Positions 43,843 to 52,896 of a stretch of DNA of 64,000 nucleotides are shown piece after piece; the first letter of the stretch is position 1; every line of letters starts with the position of its first letter. Both the position numbers and the translations under genes were made by a program. Under the pieces are notes generated by a model. It was not told the DNA's origin. It did no database searches and saw only the letters and a list, made by a program, of their open reading frames with translations. Source of the DNA: Bog-950 sp964423405. Lineage in GTDB: Bacteria; Bacteroidota; Bacteroidia; Chitinophagales; LD1. Location: assembly GCA_964423405.1 (NCBI GenBank), contig CAYREY010000015.1, positions 1-64,000 on the forward strand, given 5' to 3'.

Positions 43843-45711
43843 ATGCGCAAACTAATTACACTTTCATTGGCCTGTTTAACGGCCTTATCTGTATTTGCCT
43901 TTGGCGATGGCCAGGGCTGTGGTGCTGTATTACCGGCAAATCATCACCTAAACACTACAGATGCGGAGCGAAGCGGTATCTACACGCCCGATGCATCGCG
44001 GGGCGGTGTACGCTACGTACCTATTACGTATCATATTATTGCCAAAACCAACGGCACACAGGGGGTTTCGCTTAAAACGATATTTGATACCCACTGCGAG
44101 CTGAACATAGATTTTACCAATGCCCAGATAAAATTTTACATATACAGCATTGATACTATTAAGGACGACGCCCTTTGGGCCATGAGCGATGGCAATGGTG
44201 GTACAAACTATAACTTAGGCTATGGCGCCTTTAGTACCTATAATGTAGCTAATTCGGTAAACGCTTACATTAGTGGTGGCTTGCCCGGTTTATGCGGTTT
44301 TGCTACTTTCCCTAACAGTGCACCCAATGGCGGTGGGCTGTTTTTAAATGCAGCTTGTTGTGGGGTTGGCGGTAAAACCATTGGTCATGAAATGGGCCAT
44401 TTCTTTAACCTGCCCCATACGTTCCAACAAAGCAACCCGGTTGAATATGTTACAAGAGGTGCCAGTGCAAACTGTGCCACTAAAGGTGACCGGTTTTGCG
44501 ATACCCCGGCAGATTTTTTGGGAGAACGTACACCGTGTCCGTACAACGGTAACGAAACTGACCCCCGCGGCGATTTGTACCGTACAGATCTGGATGAAAC
44601 ACTTATTATGAGCTATTTTAACGATAACTGTGTATACCGTTTCAGCAACCAGCAGGAAGCTGAAATGAATAGTACACTATCTACTGACCGTGACGAGTTG
44701 CTGGTTCCGGCATTGCCTGATGTAACCCCGCTTGATTCAGCGCAGTTTATAAGCCCGCAAAATAATGATAGTACTTCTCTGGCCTCTGCTATTAGTTTCA
44801 GATGGCAATCAATACCGGGGGCAGTATACTACCGTTTCCGTTTACAGCCTGCTACATCATCGTTGGTGTTGGTAGATACTGTTATTAAAGAAACATTCTT
44901 TAATGTAGGTAACCTACAGGCTAATAAATCTTATCGTTATTATGCCAAAGGTATTTCGTTTGGTAATGTTTGCGATGCTCAAGCTCCATTCAAATATCTT
45001 CAAACCTCTGTTATAAAAGCTACATTCAGCACGGTAGCCCCTAGTTGCGCCGGCCAGAACGATGGTGTTATAGCCATAACCCCAAGCAATGGTATGGCAC
45101 CTTACACTATTAACTGGAGCAATAGCCAAACCGGTAATACTATTACTAATCTGGCTTCGGGTAGCTATACCGTTACCATAACCGATAACAACGGTAAAGT
45201 AGCTGTGGCTACAATACAATTGGGTAATACGGCTCCTGTGAGCGGTACTATTACGCCGGTTGGTTTTAACCTGAACGCTGATGCTACCGGTGGTACGCCA
45301 CCGTATACCTACGCCTGGAGCAATGGTGTTAACAGCCAGTTTAATAACAATATACAGTTTGGAAGCTATACCTTAACCATTACCGACTCTAAGGGCTGTA
45401 CCGATGTACAAACGTTTGTTTTTTCTTCAGTTAAAGACAGCAAGCCTGAAAATGTGGGTATGAAGCTATACCCCAACCCAGCGACTAACGCTGCTGCCTT
45501 AAGTGTAGAGCTTGTGCTGCCAGCTGCAATGCCTGGTACAGTAGTAGTAATGAATACCAACGGGCAAGTTGTACAACAAACTTCAAAAGAACTGATAAGT
45601 GGTAATAACTATCTGTTGGTAGATATTAGCCAACTACAGTCGGGTGTTTACGTGGTTAAGTTTACCGGCGAAGGTGCTGTGGCATCGCAGCGCATTACTA
45701 TTATGCGTTAG
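43843..45711 (+). CDS. Secreted M43-family zinc metalloprotease with SprB-like domain and T9SS type A tail
   Basis: 622 residues. Signal peptide 1-20 (MRKLITLSLACLTALSVFAF). A pappalysin-type protease domain spans about 50-285: HEMGHFFNLPHTF (zinc ligands His182, His186, His192, catalytic Glu183) and Met-turn LIMSYFNDNC; the Cys-rich loop CATKGDRFCDTP lies between. Then a fibronectin-like unit (SAISFRWQSIPGAVYYRFRL), a SprB-like unit (SCAGQNDGVIAITPSNGMAPY, NWSNSQTGNTI) and a second half-unit, ending in a type A sorting tail (KLYPNPATNAAALSV, LQSGVYVVKF, SQRITIMR). Exported by the T9SS; likely digests host or environmental protein. Confidence 0.93.
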   Translation: MRKLITLSLACLTALSVFAFGDGQGCGAVLPANHHLNTTDAERSGIYTPDASRGGVRYVPITYHIIAKTNGTQGVSLKTIFDTHCELNIDFTNAQIKFYIYSIDTIKDDALWAMSDGNGGTNYNLGYGAFSTYNVANSVNAYISGGLPGLCGFATFPNSAPNGGGLFLNAACCGVGGKTIGHEMGHFFNLPHTFQQSNPVEYVTRGASANCATKGDRFCDTPADFLGERTPCPYNGNETDPRGDLYRTDLDETLIMSYFNDNCVYRFSNQQEAEMNSTLSTDRDELLVPALPDVTPLDSAQFISPQNNDSTSLASAISFRWQSIPGAVYYRFRLQPATSSLVLVDTVIKETFFNVGNLQANKSYRYYAKGISFGNVCDAQAPFKYLQTSVIKATFSTVAPSCAGQNDGVIAITPSNGMAPYTINWSNSQTGNTITNLASGSYTVTITDNNGKVAVATIQLGNTAPVSGTITPVGFNLNADATGGTPPYTYAWSNGVNSQFNNNIQFGSYTLTITDSKGCTDVQTFVFSSVKDSKPENVGMKLYPNPATNAAALSVELVLPAAMPGTVVVMNTNGQVVQQTSKELISGNNYLLVDISQLQSGVYVVKFTGEGAVASQRITIMR

Positions 45712-45729
45712 TCCCTTAGTACTTATATC

Positions 45730-45783
45730 TCCAACAAAAGAAAGGCCTGTTTGAAATTTCAAACAGGCCTTTCTTTTGTTGGA
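45730..45783. terminator. Long perfect palindrome, bidirectional terminator
   Basis: A perfect 54-base inverted repeat: 27-base arms with no mismatches meet at GAAATTTC. Read on the forward strand it sits 18 bases after the protease stop; the descending arm ends in TTTCTTTTGTTGG. The stem is far longer than other terminators in this window. Confidence 0.8.
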
Positions 45784-45965
45784 TTGGTTGGTTGCGGTAC
45801 TCTTTGTTATGTCCATCTGCTTTCTACCAGCTTTATTTTGAGCATGGTATTGGTAGAGATAGTATTTAAAGCGTGTAAACAATAAGCCGAAGACGTGGTT
45901 ATGAAATAGGATGTATATGCTTTACATCCAGTGGCTTATTGCATATAGCGCTGATAGAAGGCAAT

Positions 45966-45999
45966 AAAAAAGCCCCGGGAATTTTCCCGGGGCTTTTTT
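45966..45999 (-). terminator. Intrinsic terminator of the 46022-46594 gene
   Basis: AAAAAAGCCCCGGGA and TCCCGGGGCTTTTTT form a 15-base perfect stem with a 4-base loop and a T run on both strands, 22 bases past the stop at 46022. The bases between this and the palindrome at 45783 hold no gene that I can see. Confidence 0.92.
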
Positions 46000-46021
46000 A
46001 TTAACCTAAAGAAGAGAGTGA

Positions 46022-46594
46022 TTATTTTTTCTTAGGAGCTGTACCTGTAGTACCGAAGCAGAAAGCTATGTTGCCTGGCAGTACAATACCCCACTCAGTA
46101 CCTTCGGTAAGTGGTGTGCCCGGTACAAATTTGTAAACACCTGGAGCAATTTTGGTGAATTCGCATTTGATGTCATCACGCTGTACTGATTTACCTTTAG
46201 CACCACTACCGAACATCATAGCACCAGCAGCAGCAGATTGAGCCAGCTCAAGCTCGCGGGTATCTTTAGAAACGATAACTTTAGTGATATAAAGGAAACC
46301 TTCGGGGTCGGTTTCGGCATCAGCCATTTTAACTATAAACTGAGCGTCTTTAGGGTCTATTTTGATAGGAGAGTGTCCACCAAGGATGTTAAGGAAAGTA
46401 ACTGCACTGGCACCGTAGCTAAAACCCTTGGTTTTGGTTTTAACCTCTTGTGTTGGTTTTTCAAGCTTAGCCAAAGAGCCATCGGCCTTGATAAGCATTG
46501 GAGTGTTTTTAAAATCAGGGATTTGTGGTTCCTGTGCAAAAACCATTGCTGTAGCAAATACTACTGCCATAAATAGGGTCATTGTCTTTTTCAT
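46022..46594 (-). CDS. Small exported protein of unknown function
   Basis: 190 residues. Signal peptide MKKTMTLFMAVVFATAMVFA then QEPQIPDFKNTPMLIKADGS. The body is a compact beta-rich domain (TKGFSYGASAVTFLNILGG; SPIKIDPKDAQFIVKMAD; FTKIAPGVYKFVPGTPL; WGIVLPGNIAFCFGTTG), ending in a Lys tail. No motif I can name; no sorting tail, so periplasmic or secreted by the general route. Good promoter and strong terminator suggest real expression. A single gene. Confidence 0.75.
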   Translation of the reverse strand: MKKTMTLFMAVVFATAMVFAQEPQIPDFKNTPMLIKADGSLAKLEKPTQEVKTKTKGFSYGASAVTFLNILGGHSPIKIDPKDAQFIVKMADAETDPEGFLYITKVIVSKDTRELELAQSAAAGAMMFGSGAKGKSVQRDDIKCEFTKIAPGVYKFVPGTPLTEGTEWGIVLPGNIAFCFGTTGTAPKKK

Positions 46595-46613
46595 AAATTG
46601 TTTTTTTGTTGCA

Positions 46614-46641
46614 CAAATGTATCAAACTAATCAATTTGCAA
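46614..46641 (-). promoter_or_regulatory. Promoter of the 46022-46594 gene
   Basis: TTG (46641-46639), 17 bases, then TACATTTG (46621-46614), a perfect TAnnTTTG. The ATG at 46594 follows 19 bases later. Spacing is two short of the usual 19. Confidence 0.6.
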
Positions 46642-46738
46642 AAGTGCTTTGGTAAGAATTTCTCATATTTGGGTGCTTTCGAATAACGTATAAGCCACCT
46701 GTAATCAGCGTTATAACATTTTTTATTTGGTACGAACA

Positions 46739-46769
46739 TTGACAAAAGATATTTGTTTTTACATTTTTG
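46739..46769 (+). promoter_or_regulatory. Likely promoter of the 46819-47235 gene
   Basis: TTG (46739-46741), 20 bases, then CATTTTTG (46762-46769), one mismatch from TAnnTTTG. The ATG lies 49 bases downstream. Confidence 0.45.
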
Positions 46770-46818
46770 CACTTGCTAATACGTATAATCAGAAAATTAT
46801 TAACCTAAACCCAACAAA

Positions 46819-47235
46819 ATGAGATTTGCAGCATTTATTTTACTGAGTTGTTTATTTTATACCGGTTTTTCTCAGGCTTTACCAGATGGAACGATGATAC
46901 CTATGGAATTAACTGAAGATGTAAGTGTGTTTAAATACAAACAAGGTGCATCTGTACCTTTTGTTGTATCACAGGATGTGAAAATAGATGGCAAGGTCGT
47001 AATTCCGGCACAGGCTAAAGTACGTGCAGTAGTTACTATATCTAAAAAGCCCGCACCGCATGAAGGGGGTGAACTTCGTGTAGATATATATGATGTAATG
47101 GCCATGGATGGTACTACTGTAAAACTGGCAGATTGTTGGATATTTACCACGGCTGCACAAAACTATAACGGGAAAGGTGCCCTTTTACGTAAAGGGACAC
47201 GTAAAAATTGCAATACAGTAAGAGCTACTAATTAA
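46819..47235 (+). CDS. Small exported protein of unknown function
   Basis: 138 residues: signal peptide MRFAAFILLSCLFYTGFSQA, then a ~110-residue beta domain (DGTMIPMELTEDVSVFKYKQ; SVPFVVSQDVKIDGKVVIPA; AKVRAVVTISKKP; LRVDIYDVMAMDGTTVKLAD). The pattern of a pre-set extracellular or periplasmic beta sandwich recurs in Bacteroidota, where it has no assigned role. Single gene with own promoter and terminator. Confidence 0.75.
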   Translation: MRFAAFILLSCLFYTGFSQALPDGTMIPMELTEDVSVFKYKQGASVPFVVSQDVKIDGKVVIPAQAKVRAVVTISKKPAPHEGGELRVDIYDVMAMDGTTVKLADCWIFTTAAQNYNGKGALLRKGTRKNCNTVRATN

Positions 47236-47261
47236 TAACTGTATTACATAATACCTTATGC

Positions 47262-47293
47262 AATAGCGGCCTTCTAAGGGTCGCTATTTTTTT
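47262..47293 (+). terminator. Intrinsic terminator of the 46819-47235 gene
   Basis: AATAGCG pairs with CGCTATT, with further partial pairing inside, followed by seven T. It lies 27 bases after the stop. Confidence 0.8.
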
Positions 47294-47405
47294 GCTTACA
47301 ACACATTGGGGTGAGGTTTTGTGTTTTCCACACGAGTAGTTTGCCAAATAAATAAAAATTGTAGTTTTAGCCATTCTATTAATAAATCCCTCAAACGCTC
47401 AAAAT

Positions 47406-47936
47406 ATGAAAAGACTGTTACTTGTATTATCAACTATCGTTTTGTTATCGGGTTTTAGTAGTTGTGAAAAAGAAGATGGTAATAACAAAACCAATTACTC
47501 GCAGTATTGTGGTGACGGGATAAGGAACGGTGCCGAAACCGAAGTAGACTGTGGCGGCGATTGCGAAGCCTGCCTGCCCGCTGCAACCATGACCTGTACA
47601 TTGGGTAATAGCAACTTTACAGCGCATACCTGTTTTGGCCAAATATTGGGACCTAATATCCGTATTTATGGAAATGACAATCGTCCGGTACATTTTATGT
47701 TTGTTCCATCGCAGCTAAATACAGAGTTGCCAATAACGGCACTAAGCTTTGCTTATAATGGCGAAGCATATGGTTTAGAGGTAGGTGATTCAGGTAGAGT
47801 AGTGTTAACTTATCTGGATACTGTGCGTAAAATTGCCAGTGGTACGTTTTACTTTACCGGAAACCGTGTAACCGGCCCTAGTTCGGCCAGCGCTTCTAAT
47901 GGCGTATTTACCAATGTGCGTTACGGGCATAAATAA
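47406..47936 (+). CDS. Lipoprotein with Cys-rich DGIxNGxE module
   Basis: 176 residues. Lipoprotein signal ends LLSGFSSC (Cys20), followed by acidic EKEDGNN. Residues about 34-57 form a Cys-rich unit, CGDGIRNGAETEVDCGGDCEAC, a motif found next to exported domains in several phyla. The rest is beta-rich (FTAHTCFGQILGPNIRIYGN, HFMFVPSQ, GRVVLTYLDTVRKIASGTFYF). Probably a surface or periplasmic lipoprotein; no known function. It is preceded by a possible TTTG-N18-TAGTTTTA promoter at 47340-47369. Confidence 0.75.
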   Translation: MKRLLLVLSTIVLLSGFSSCEKEDGNNKTNYSQYCGDGIRNGAETEVDCGGDCEACLPAATMTCTLGNSNFTAHTCFGQILGPNIRIYGNDNRPVHFMFVPSQLNTELPITALSFAYNGEAYGLEVGDSGRVVLTYLDTVRKIASGTFYFTGNRVTGPSSASASNGVFTNVRYGHK

Positions 47937-47958
47937 TAGCTTAACAAACCATACTTAT

Positions 47959-47987
47959 AAAAAGCCGGCTGCAAAAGCCGGCTTTTT
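47959..47987 (+). terminator. Intrinsic terminator of the 47406-47936 gene
   Basis: AAAAAGCCGGC and GCCGGCTTTTT form an 11-base perfect stem with a 7-base loop, followed by GTTTTT. Confidence 0.9.
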
Positions 47988-48147
47988 GTTTTTACACAGT
48001 TATTCTACCTGTGTTAACTGCCAGTTGTTAAGTACACACTTGTAATCCTCCGATGTTAATATCCTCTCGTTAGAAACAATCATTTAACATTGGAGAAACC
48101 TACCGGTTATGTTGTTAGGCCACATTTGCGGCCATAAAATAAAACAC

Positions 48148-50892
48148 ATGATCAAGACTTTTTTACACAAAATGGGCACACTAATGGCAGTGCTGCTTGG
48201 CTTAAATGCCTACGCGGGTAACGTAACCGTTACTACCGACATTACTGCCAACACTACCTGGACTAATGATAACAATTACATTATTTATGGCGACATTATT
48301 GTAAAGAATGGAGTAACATTAACCATACAGCCCGGTACTATAGTACGTGGCGATAAAACCACGCTAAGCCGTTTGGTGGTAGCTACCGGTGGTAAGCTTG
48401 TAGCGCAAGGTACACCAGAACAACCAATTGTATTTACCAGTAACCAACCAGCTGGCTCACGTGGCCGTGGCGATTGGGCTGGATTAGCGGTATGTGGCCT
48501 TGCACCTGTTAACCTTAAAAATGCTCAGGGTGTCTCTATACAGGGCCGTTTAGAGTGCGGTACAACTACCGATTACGATTTTGGTGGAAATATAGCTGAT
48601 GATAGCTCGGGTGTAATTAGCTACGTACGTATAGAATATGCTGGCTACGTTTGCGGTAGCAATAGTGAGCTGAACAGCCTTACGCTGGGCGGTGTAGGTA
48701 GCCGTACCAAAATAGACCATGTAATGGTAAGTTACGGTCAGGACGACGGTTTTGAGTGGTTTGGTGGCACAGCTAATGCCAGCCATATTGTATCGTTTGG
48801 TAGTCGCGATGATGATTTTGATACAGATAATGGTTTCAGTGGAAAAGTACAGTACGGTTTGGTAGTACGTGTAGATACCATTGCCGACCAGGGTGATATT
48901 TCGAATGCATTTGAATCGGACAACGATGCTAATGGTACTTATAACGACCCTTACACCAAAGCTGCGTTTACTAACATAACAGTAGTAGGCCCTGCGGCTA
49001 CAACAACATCTACCATCGATTCTAAATACGGATGGGGTGCCCGCCTTAGAAGAAATACCGGATTAAGCATCTTCAACTCTATATTTATGGGTTATAAAGT
49101 GGGTCTGCGTTTAGAAGGTGCCGGTACACAAACCAAAGCAACTACCGATACTCTGGAGTTTAAAAACAACATAATAGCCGGTAGCAAAGACAGATATTAT
49201 GAAGCAGCCTTCGATAGTCTGTATCTGCTTGCGCAATCGTCTAACACTATTATAGGTGGTAATGCCAACGACCAGCTAAACCTGGTTTACCCTTATGGCA
49301 ACCCTGCTATGTTTAACTTTACACCACAAGCCGGTTCACCTGCACTAAGCGGTGCCAGCTTTGCAAACGCTAAACTAGCCGGTTTGCCTGCTACCACTTA
49401 CCGTGGTGCTTTTGGTAGCGATAACTGGGCTACCTGCTGGGCTGAGTTTACCCCACAAGATGAAGATTACACAGCCGGACCTATCAACTACGCGTTTACC
49501 GCACAGGTTAATAATGCCGGCCCACTTACTTTCTGCGAAGGCAACAGCGTAACACTTAATACTACTACCAGTGCACAAGGTGCCAGCTACCTGTGGAGTA
49601 ACGGTGCTACTACCTCATCTATTACAGCTACCACCAGCGGTACTTATACTGTAACAGTTACCTCGGCACGTGGTTGTACCCGTACTGTTTCTAAAACTGT
49701 TGTGGTTAACCCTAATCCATCTCAACCGGTTATTACACCAAGCGCTACTGCATTTTGCACAGGTAGTAATGGTGTATCGCTACAGGCATCGCAGGCTACC
49801 AGCTACAATTGGAGCAACGGTGCCAATACCCAAACTATTAACGTAGTATTTGGCGGTACCTATACCGTTACAGTAAGCGATGCCAACCAATGTACTGCAT
49901 CAGCTATAGGTGTAACTGTTACTGAAAATACCCCAACCGTACCTACTATAGCAGCCAGCGGTGCTACTACTTTTTGCACAGGCGGTTCGGTAACCCTTTC
50001 CGTTGCTACTCCATCTAACTATACTTCATTTAACTGGAGCAGCAGTGCTACCACCGATACTGTAAACGTAACTGCTACCGGCACTTACTCGGTAACTACT
50101 ACCGATAACAACGGTTGTACAGCTGTTTCTAACGCAATTACCACTAATGTGAGCAATGCGCCAACCCCTACTATTTCGGCTAATGGTGCCACTACTTTCT
50201 GCGATGGCGATACGGTAACTCTTTCATCTACAACAGGCGATAGCTATACCTGGAGCAACAACGCAACTTCACAATCAATAAAAGTAACTACCTCGGGTAC
50301 TTACAGTGTAAATGTAACCAACGCCAATGCCTGCAACGGTGTAGGTACATCTAACAGTATAGTGGTAACAGTTACCCCTCAACCAGCAGCTGGTTTTACC
50401 AGTGCAGTGCAGGGTGCTCCTTACAACATTGCATTTACAAATACTTCGACTGATGCCGCTACCTATAACTGGAGCTTTGGCGATAACCAAACATCAACTT
50501 CAGCATCGCCGGTGCATGCTTACAGCCAGAACGGTGTTTACACTGTAACCCTTACTGCTACCAATGGTAACTGTACCGATGTGTTTACTGCTCAGGTTAC
50601 TGTGGTTGGTGTAAGTGTAGATGAAGTACCCAACACTATTAATAACATCCGCCTGTTCCCTAACCCTAACAATGGTGTTGCTACACTTGAGGTTGGTGCT
50701 TCTGAAAATGCAGATGTAACCATCAGCATTGTTGATCTTACAGGCCGCACTATATCTTCTTTCAACACAGAAGTAACTAACGGAACTAACCTGGTAACTA
50801 TTAATACCAACGCGTTTGCCGGTGGCGTTTATTTTGTAAATGTTACAAACGGGATAAATAATAATGTGATTAGAATGGTGGTAAACAAATAA
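48148..50892 (+). CDS. Large T9SS type A cargo protein with Ig-like and PKD domains
   Basis: 914 residues from the ATG at 48148 (signal peptide IKTFLHKMGTLMAVLLGLNA then YAG); an ATG at 48109 would put 13 extra residues in front. Residues about 20-450 form a right-handed-helix-like region (ITANTTWTNDNNYIIYGDII, TIQPGTIVRGDKTTL, VVATGGKLVAQGTPEQP, DWAGLAVCGLAPVN, FEWFGGTANASHIVSFGSRD) typical of Bacteroidota cell-surface proteins. Then four Ig-like units, each opening with FCxGxSVTL-type sequence and YTVTV. A PKD domain follows (ATYNWSFGDNQTSTSASPVH). The end is a type A tail (RLFPNPNNGVATLEV, FAGGVYFVNV). Likely adhesin or matrix protein. Confidence 0.9.
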   Translation: MIKTFLHKMGTLMAVLLGLNAYAGNVTVTTDITANTTWTNDNNYIIYGDIIVKNGVTLTIQPGTIVRGDKTTLSRLVVATGGKLVAQGTPEQPIVFTSNQPAGSRGRGDWAGLAVCGLAPVNLKNAQGVSIQGRLECGTTTDYDFGGNIADDSSGVISYVRIEYAGYVCGSNSELNSLTLGGVGSRTKIDHVMVSYGQDDGFEWFGGTANASHIVSFGSRDDDFDTDNGFSGKVQYGLVVRVDTIADQGDISNAFESDNDANGTYNDPYTKAAFTNITVVGPAATTTSTIDSKYGWGARLRRNTGLSIFNSIFMGYKVGLRLEGAGTQTKATTDTLEFKNNIIAGSKDRYYEAAFDSLYLLAQSSNTIIGGNANDQLNLVYPYGNPAMFNFTPQAGSPALSGASFANAKLAGLPATTYRGAFGSDNWATCWAEFTPQDEDYTAGPINYAFTAQVNNAGPLTFCEGNSVTLNTTTSAQGASYLWSNGATTSSITATTSGTYTVTVTSARGCTRTVSKTVVVNPNPSQPVITPSATAFCTGSNGVSLQASQATSYNWSNGANTQTINVVFGGTYTVTVSDANQCTASAIGVTVTENTPTVPTIAASGATTFCTGGSVTLSVATPSNYTSFNWSSSATTDTVNVTATGTYSVTTTDNNGCTAVSNAITTNVSNAPTPTISANGATTFCDGDTVTLSSTTGDSYTWSNNATSQSIKVTTSGTYSVNVTNANACNGVGTSNSIVVTVTPQPAAGFTSAVQGAPYNIAFTNTSTDAATYNWSFGDNQTSTSASPVHAYSQNGVYTVTLTATNGNCTDVFTAQVTVVGVSVDEVPNTINNIRLFPNPNNGVATLEVGASENADVTISIVDLTGRTISSFNTEVTNGTNLVTINTNAFAGGVYFVNVTNGINNNVIRMVVNK

Positions 50893-50919
50893 GCCGCTAC
50901 TTCTTTTCACAAAGGAATG

Positions 50920-50955
50920 AACTCCTGTTCTGCGCAAGCAGAACGGGAGTTTTTA
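50920..50955 (+). terminator. Intrinsic terminator of the 48148-50892 gene
   Basis: AACTCCTGTTCTGC and GCAGAACGGGAGTT pair over 14 bases (one G-U) around a 4-base loop, followed by a T run. Confidence 0.88.
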
Positions 50956-50994
50956 TTTTGTAAACTGATAGATGTGTAGTAACATTAGTATGCC

Positions 50995-52200
50995 ATGAAA
51001 GCACTAAAGGGTTTATTTACAGTGACGGCTATACTTTTTGCCTGTTACCTTTTGTATATAAATACAAAACTTTTTTACAAGCCGGCTTATACGCCAATTA
51101 ATAACGATGTGGTAAAGCAATATCATTATCTGAAGAAGAGAATGAACGCTGGTGCAGCTACTGAGATGCAACAATTGTTTCCGGAAGGGTATATGTTTAT
51201 GAATGCCCTGTATGGTATTACCGCTGCAGAGATAGCCACAGCAGCTGAGGGTAAACTGAAACAGGAAGCGTACATGGAGGGTTACAGAAGCTATGTAAAC
51301 ATGGATAGTGAAGCAGGCAGATCTATTTTTCCGGGTAAACTACCGTTGCCATACGGCGCCTATTACCGGGGCTGGACTACCTACCAATTAGGTAAGTTAG
51401 TTGCTGCCGGCGATAGTTTAAGGCGCGATGAAGAACTGGTTGTGGCATTTAAAATCGGGTGCTATGAAATTGCAACAGCCATACAGCATTCACCTAGCCC
51501 ATATCTGGAAAGCTATGAAGGGTTTGCCTGGCCAGCAGATATGATGCTGTGTGTGGCAGCACTGGCATTACACGATAAACTGTTTGAACCATTGTATGGC
51601 AGTGTAATAGCTAAATGGGTAAGCAGCGTAAAGTTAAAACTGGATATACATGGCATGCTACCCCACCGGGTACATGCAAATGATGGTGTGCCCGCAGAGA
51701 ATGCAAGAGGCTGCTCTATGAGTTTGATGTTATGCTTTTTGAAAGATATTGATACTGCTTTTTACCGTCAGCAGTTTAAATTGTATAAGCATTACTTTTT
51801 AACTTACCGGTTTGGCCTGCCCGGAGTGAGGGAATATCCCCTGGGGGCTACCGGCAGTGCCGATGCGGATTCGGGGCCGGTTTTGCTGGATGTGGGTGGT
51901 GCGGCCTCCATAGTAGGTGTGCGTGTTTTTTCGGCTGAAAAAGATTTGCCCGTAGCTATTGGCTTGCGAAACAGTATAGAGGCTTTTGGCATGTCCGTGC
52001 AAAGTAATACACAAAAAAAGTACCTGTTTGGGGCGCTACCTATGGCCGATGCATTTATTGCATGGGCAGGTTGTACAGAATTGAAACAAAACGAAAGTTT
52101 AGTAACAGACAAACCCTGGCGCAGGGTATTTCAACTATATAGTGCGGCAACTATTGTTGTGTTAAGTTTGTTATTAGTACTTATGTGGCGCAAAAAGTAA
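50995..52200 (+). CDS. Membrane-anchored protein of unknown function
   Basis: 401 residues with an N-terminal membrane segment (FTVTAILFACYLLYI) and a C-terminal one (LYSAATIVVLSLLLVLMWRKK), so a large periplasmic domain lies between. That domain is helical with conserved aromatic/Gly patches (GAYYRGWTTYQLGK; YEGFAWPADMMLCVAALALHD; GARGCSMSLMLCF-type region NARGCSMSLMLCF), resembling by eye alpha/alpha toroid enzymes, but I cannot name a family. A 33-base gap leads to the YdcF-like gene; the two may form a small operon. Confidence 0.75.
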   Translation: MKALKGLFTVTAILFACYLLYINTKLFYKPAYTPINNDVVKQYHYLKKRMNAGAATEMQQLFPEGYMFMNALYGITAAEIATAAEGKLKQEAYMEGYRSYVNMDSEAGRSIFPGKLPLPYGAYYRGWTTYQLGKLVAAGDSLRRDEELVVAFKIGCYEIATAIQHSPSPYLESYEGFAWPADMMLCVAALALHDKLFEPLYGSVIAKWVSSVKLKLDIHGMLPHRVHANDGVPAENARGCSMSLMLCFLKDIDTAFYRQQFKLYKHYFLTYRFGLPGVREYPLGATGSADADSGPVLLDVGGAASIVGVRVFSAEKDLPVAIGLRNSIEAFGMSVQSNTQKKYLFGALPMADAFIAWAGCTELKQNESLVTDKPWRRVFQLYSAATIVVLSLLLVLMWRKK

Positions 52201-52233
52201 GCAGTTGTTACAGCCGGGTACCGCAATTGAGTT

Positions 52234-52884
52234 ATGAAATTTATAAAATGGTTTTTGGGCATAGGGGTTGCTTTAGCACTGCTGGTGTACCTGCTGGGCT
52301 GGAATATGAAGCGCAATGCAAAAGCCACTCTGGCACAAAATCTGCACAACGGCCCTTACGACGTGATAATAGTACCCGGATTGCCTTATGAGCCGGATAA
52401 AACAAATACTTTATTCAAGGTGCGCATGCTTTGGGCAAAAGCATTGTACGACAAAGGTATTGCCCGCAACATCATATTTTCGGGTGGGGCTGTACATACC
52501 TGTTGGCAGGAGGGGACTATTATGAAAACAATTGCCGATTCCATGGGCATTGCACCGGAAAATACATTTGCAGAGCTACGGGCAGAACACAGCAATCAGA
52601 ACGTGTATTACGGATATAAAATGGCCAGGCAACTGGGATTTACAAAAGTAGCTGTGGCTACCGACCAGTTTCAGGATTTCTTTCTTTCATCGTTTATAAG
52701 TAAGCGCCTGCCGCAGGTTTACCGGTTACCATTACCGGTAGATTCTTTTCCGGTATATAGTAAAATTGAACTACCCTACATAGATGCCACTTGTGCACGT
52801 GTAGATAGTTTTGTGCCATTGAATAAGCGGAAAGGCAGATTTGAAAGGTTGAAAACCTCGTGGGGCGATGAAATAAAAGAATGA
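52234..52884 (+). CDS. YdcF/ElyC-like DUF218 membrane protein
   Basis: 216 residues with one N-terminal span (FLGIGVALALLVYLLGW). The DUF218 core is clear: YDVIIVPGLPYE, IFSGGAVHTCWQEGTIM, ENTFAELRAEHSNQNVYYGY, KVAVATDQFQDFF. ElyC and YdcF relatives influence cell-envelope precursors or bind SAM; the exact activity is not settled. It converges with the small membrane protein gene, 12 bases apart. Confidence 0.85.
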   Translation: MKFIKWFLGIGVALALLVYLLGWNMKRNAKATLAQNLHNGPYDVIIVPGLPYEPDKTNTLFKVRMLWAKALYDKGIARNIIFSGGAVHTCWQEGTIMKTIADSMGIAPENTFAELRAEHSNQNVYYGYKMARQLGFTKVAVATDQFQDFFLSSFISKRLPQVYRLPLPVDSFPVYSKIELPYIDATCARVDSFVPLNKRKGRFERLKTSWGDEIKE

Positions 52885-52896
52885 TAAGCAAGATAG

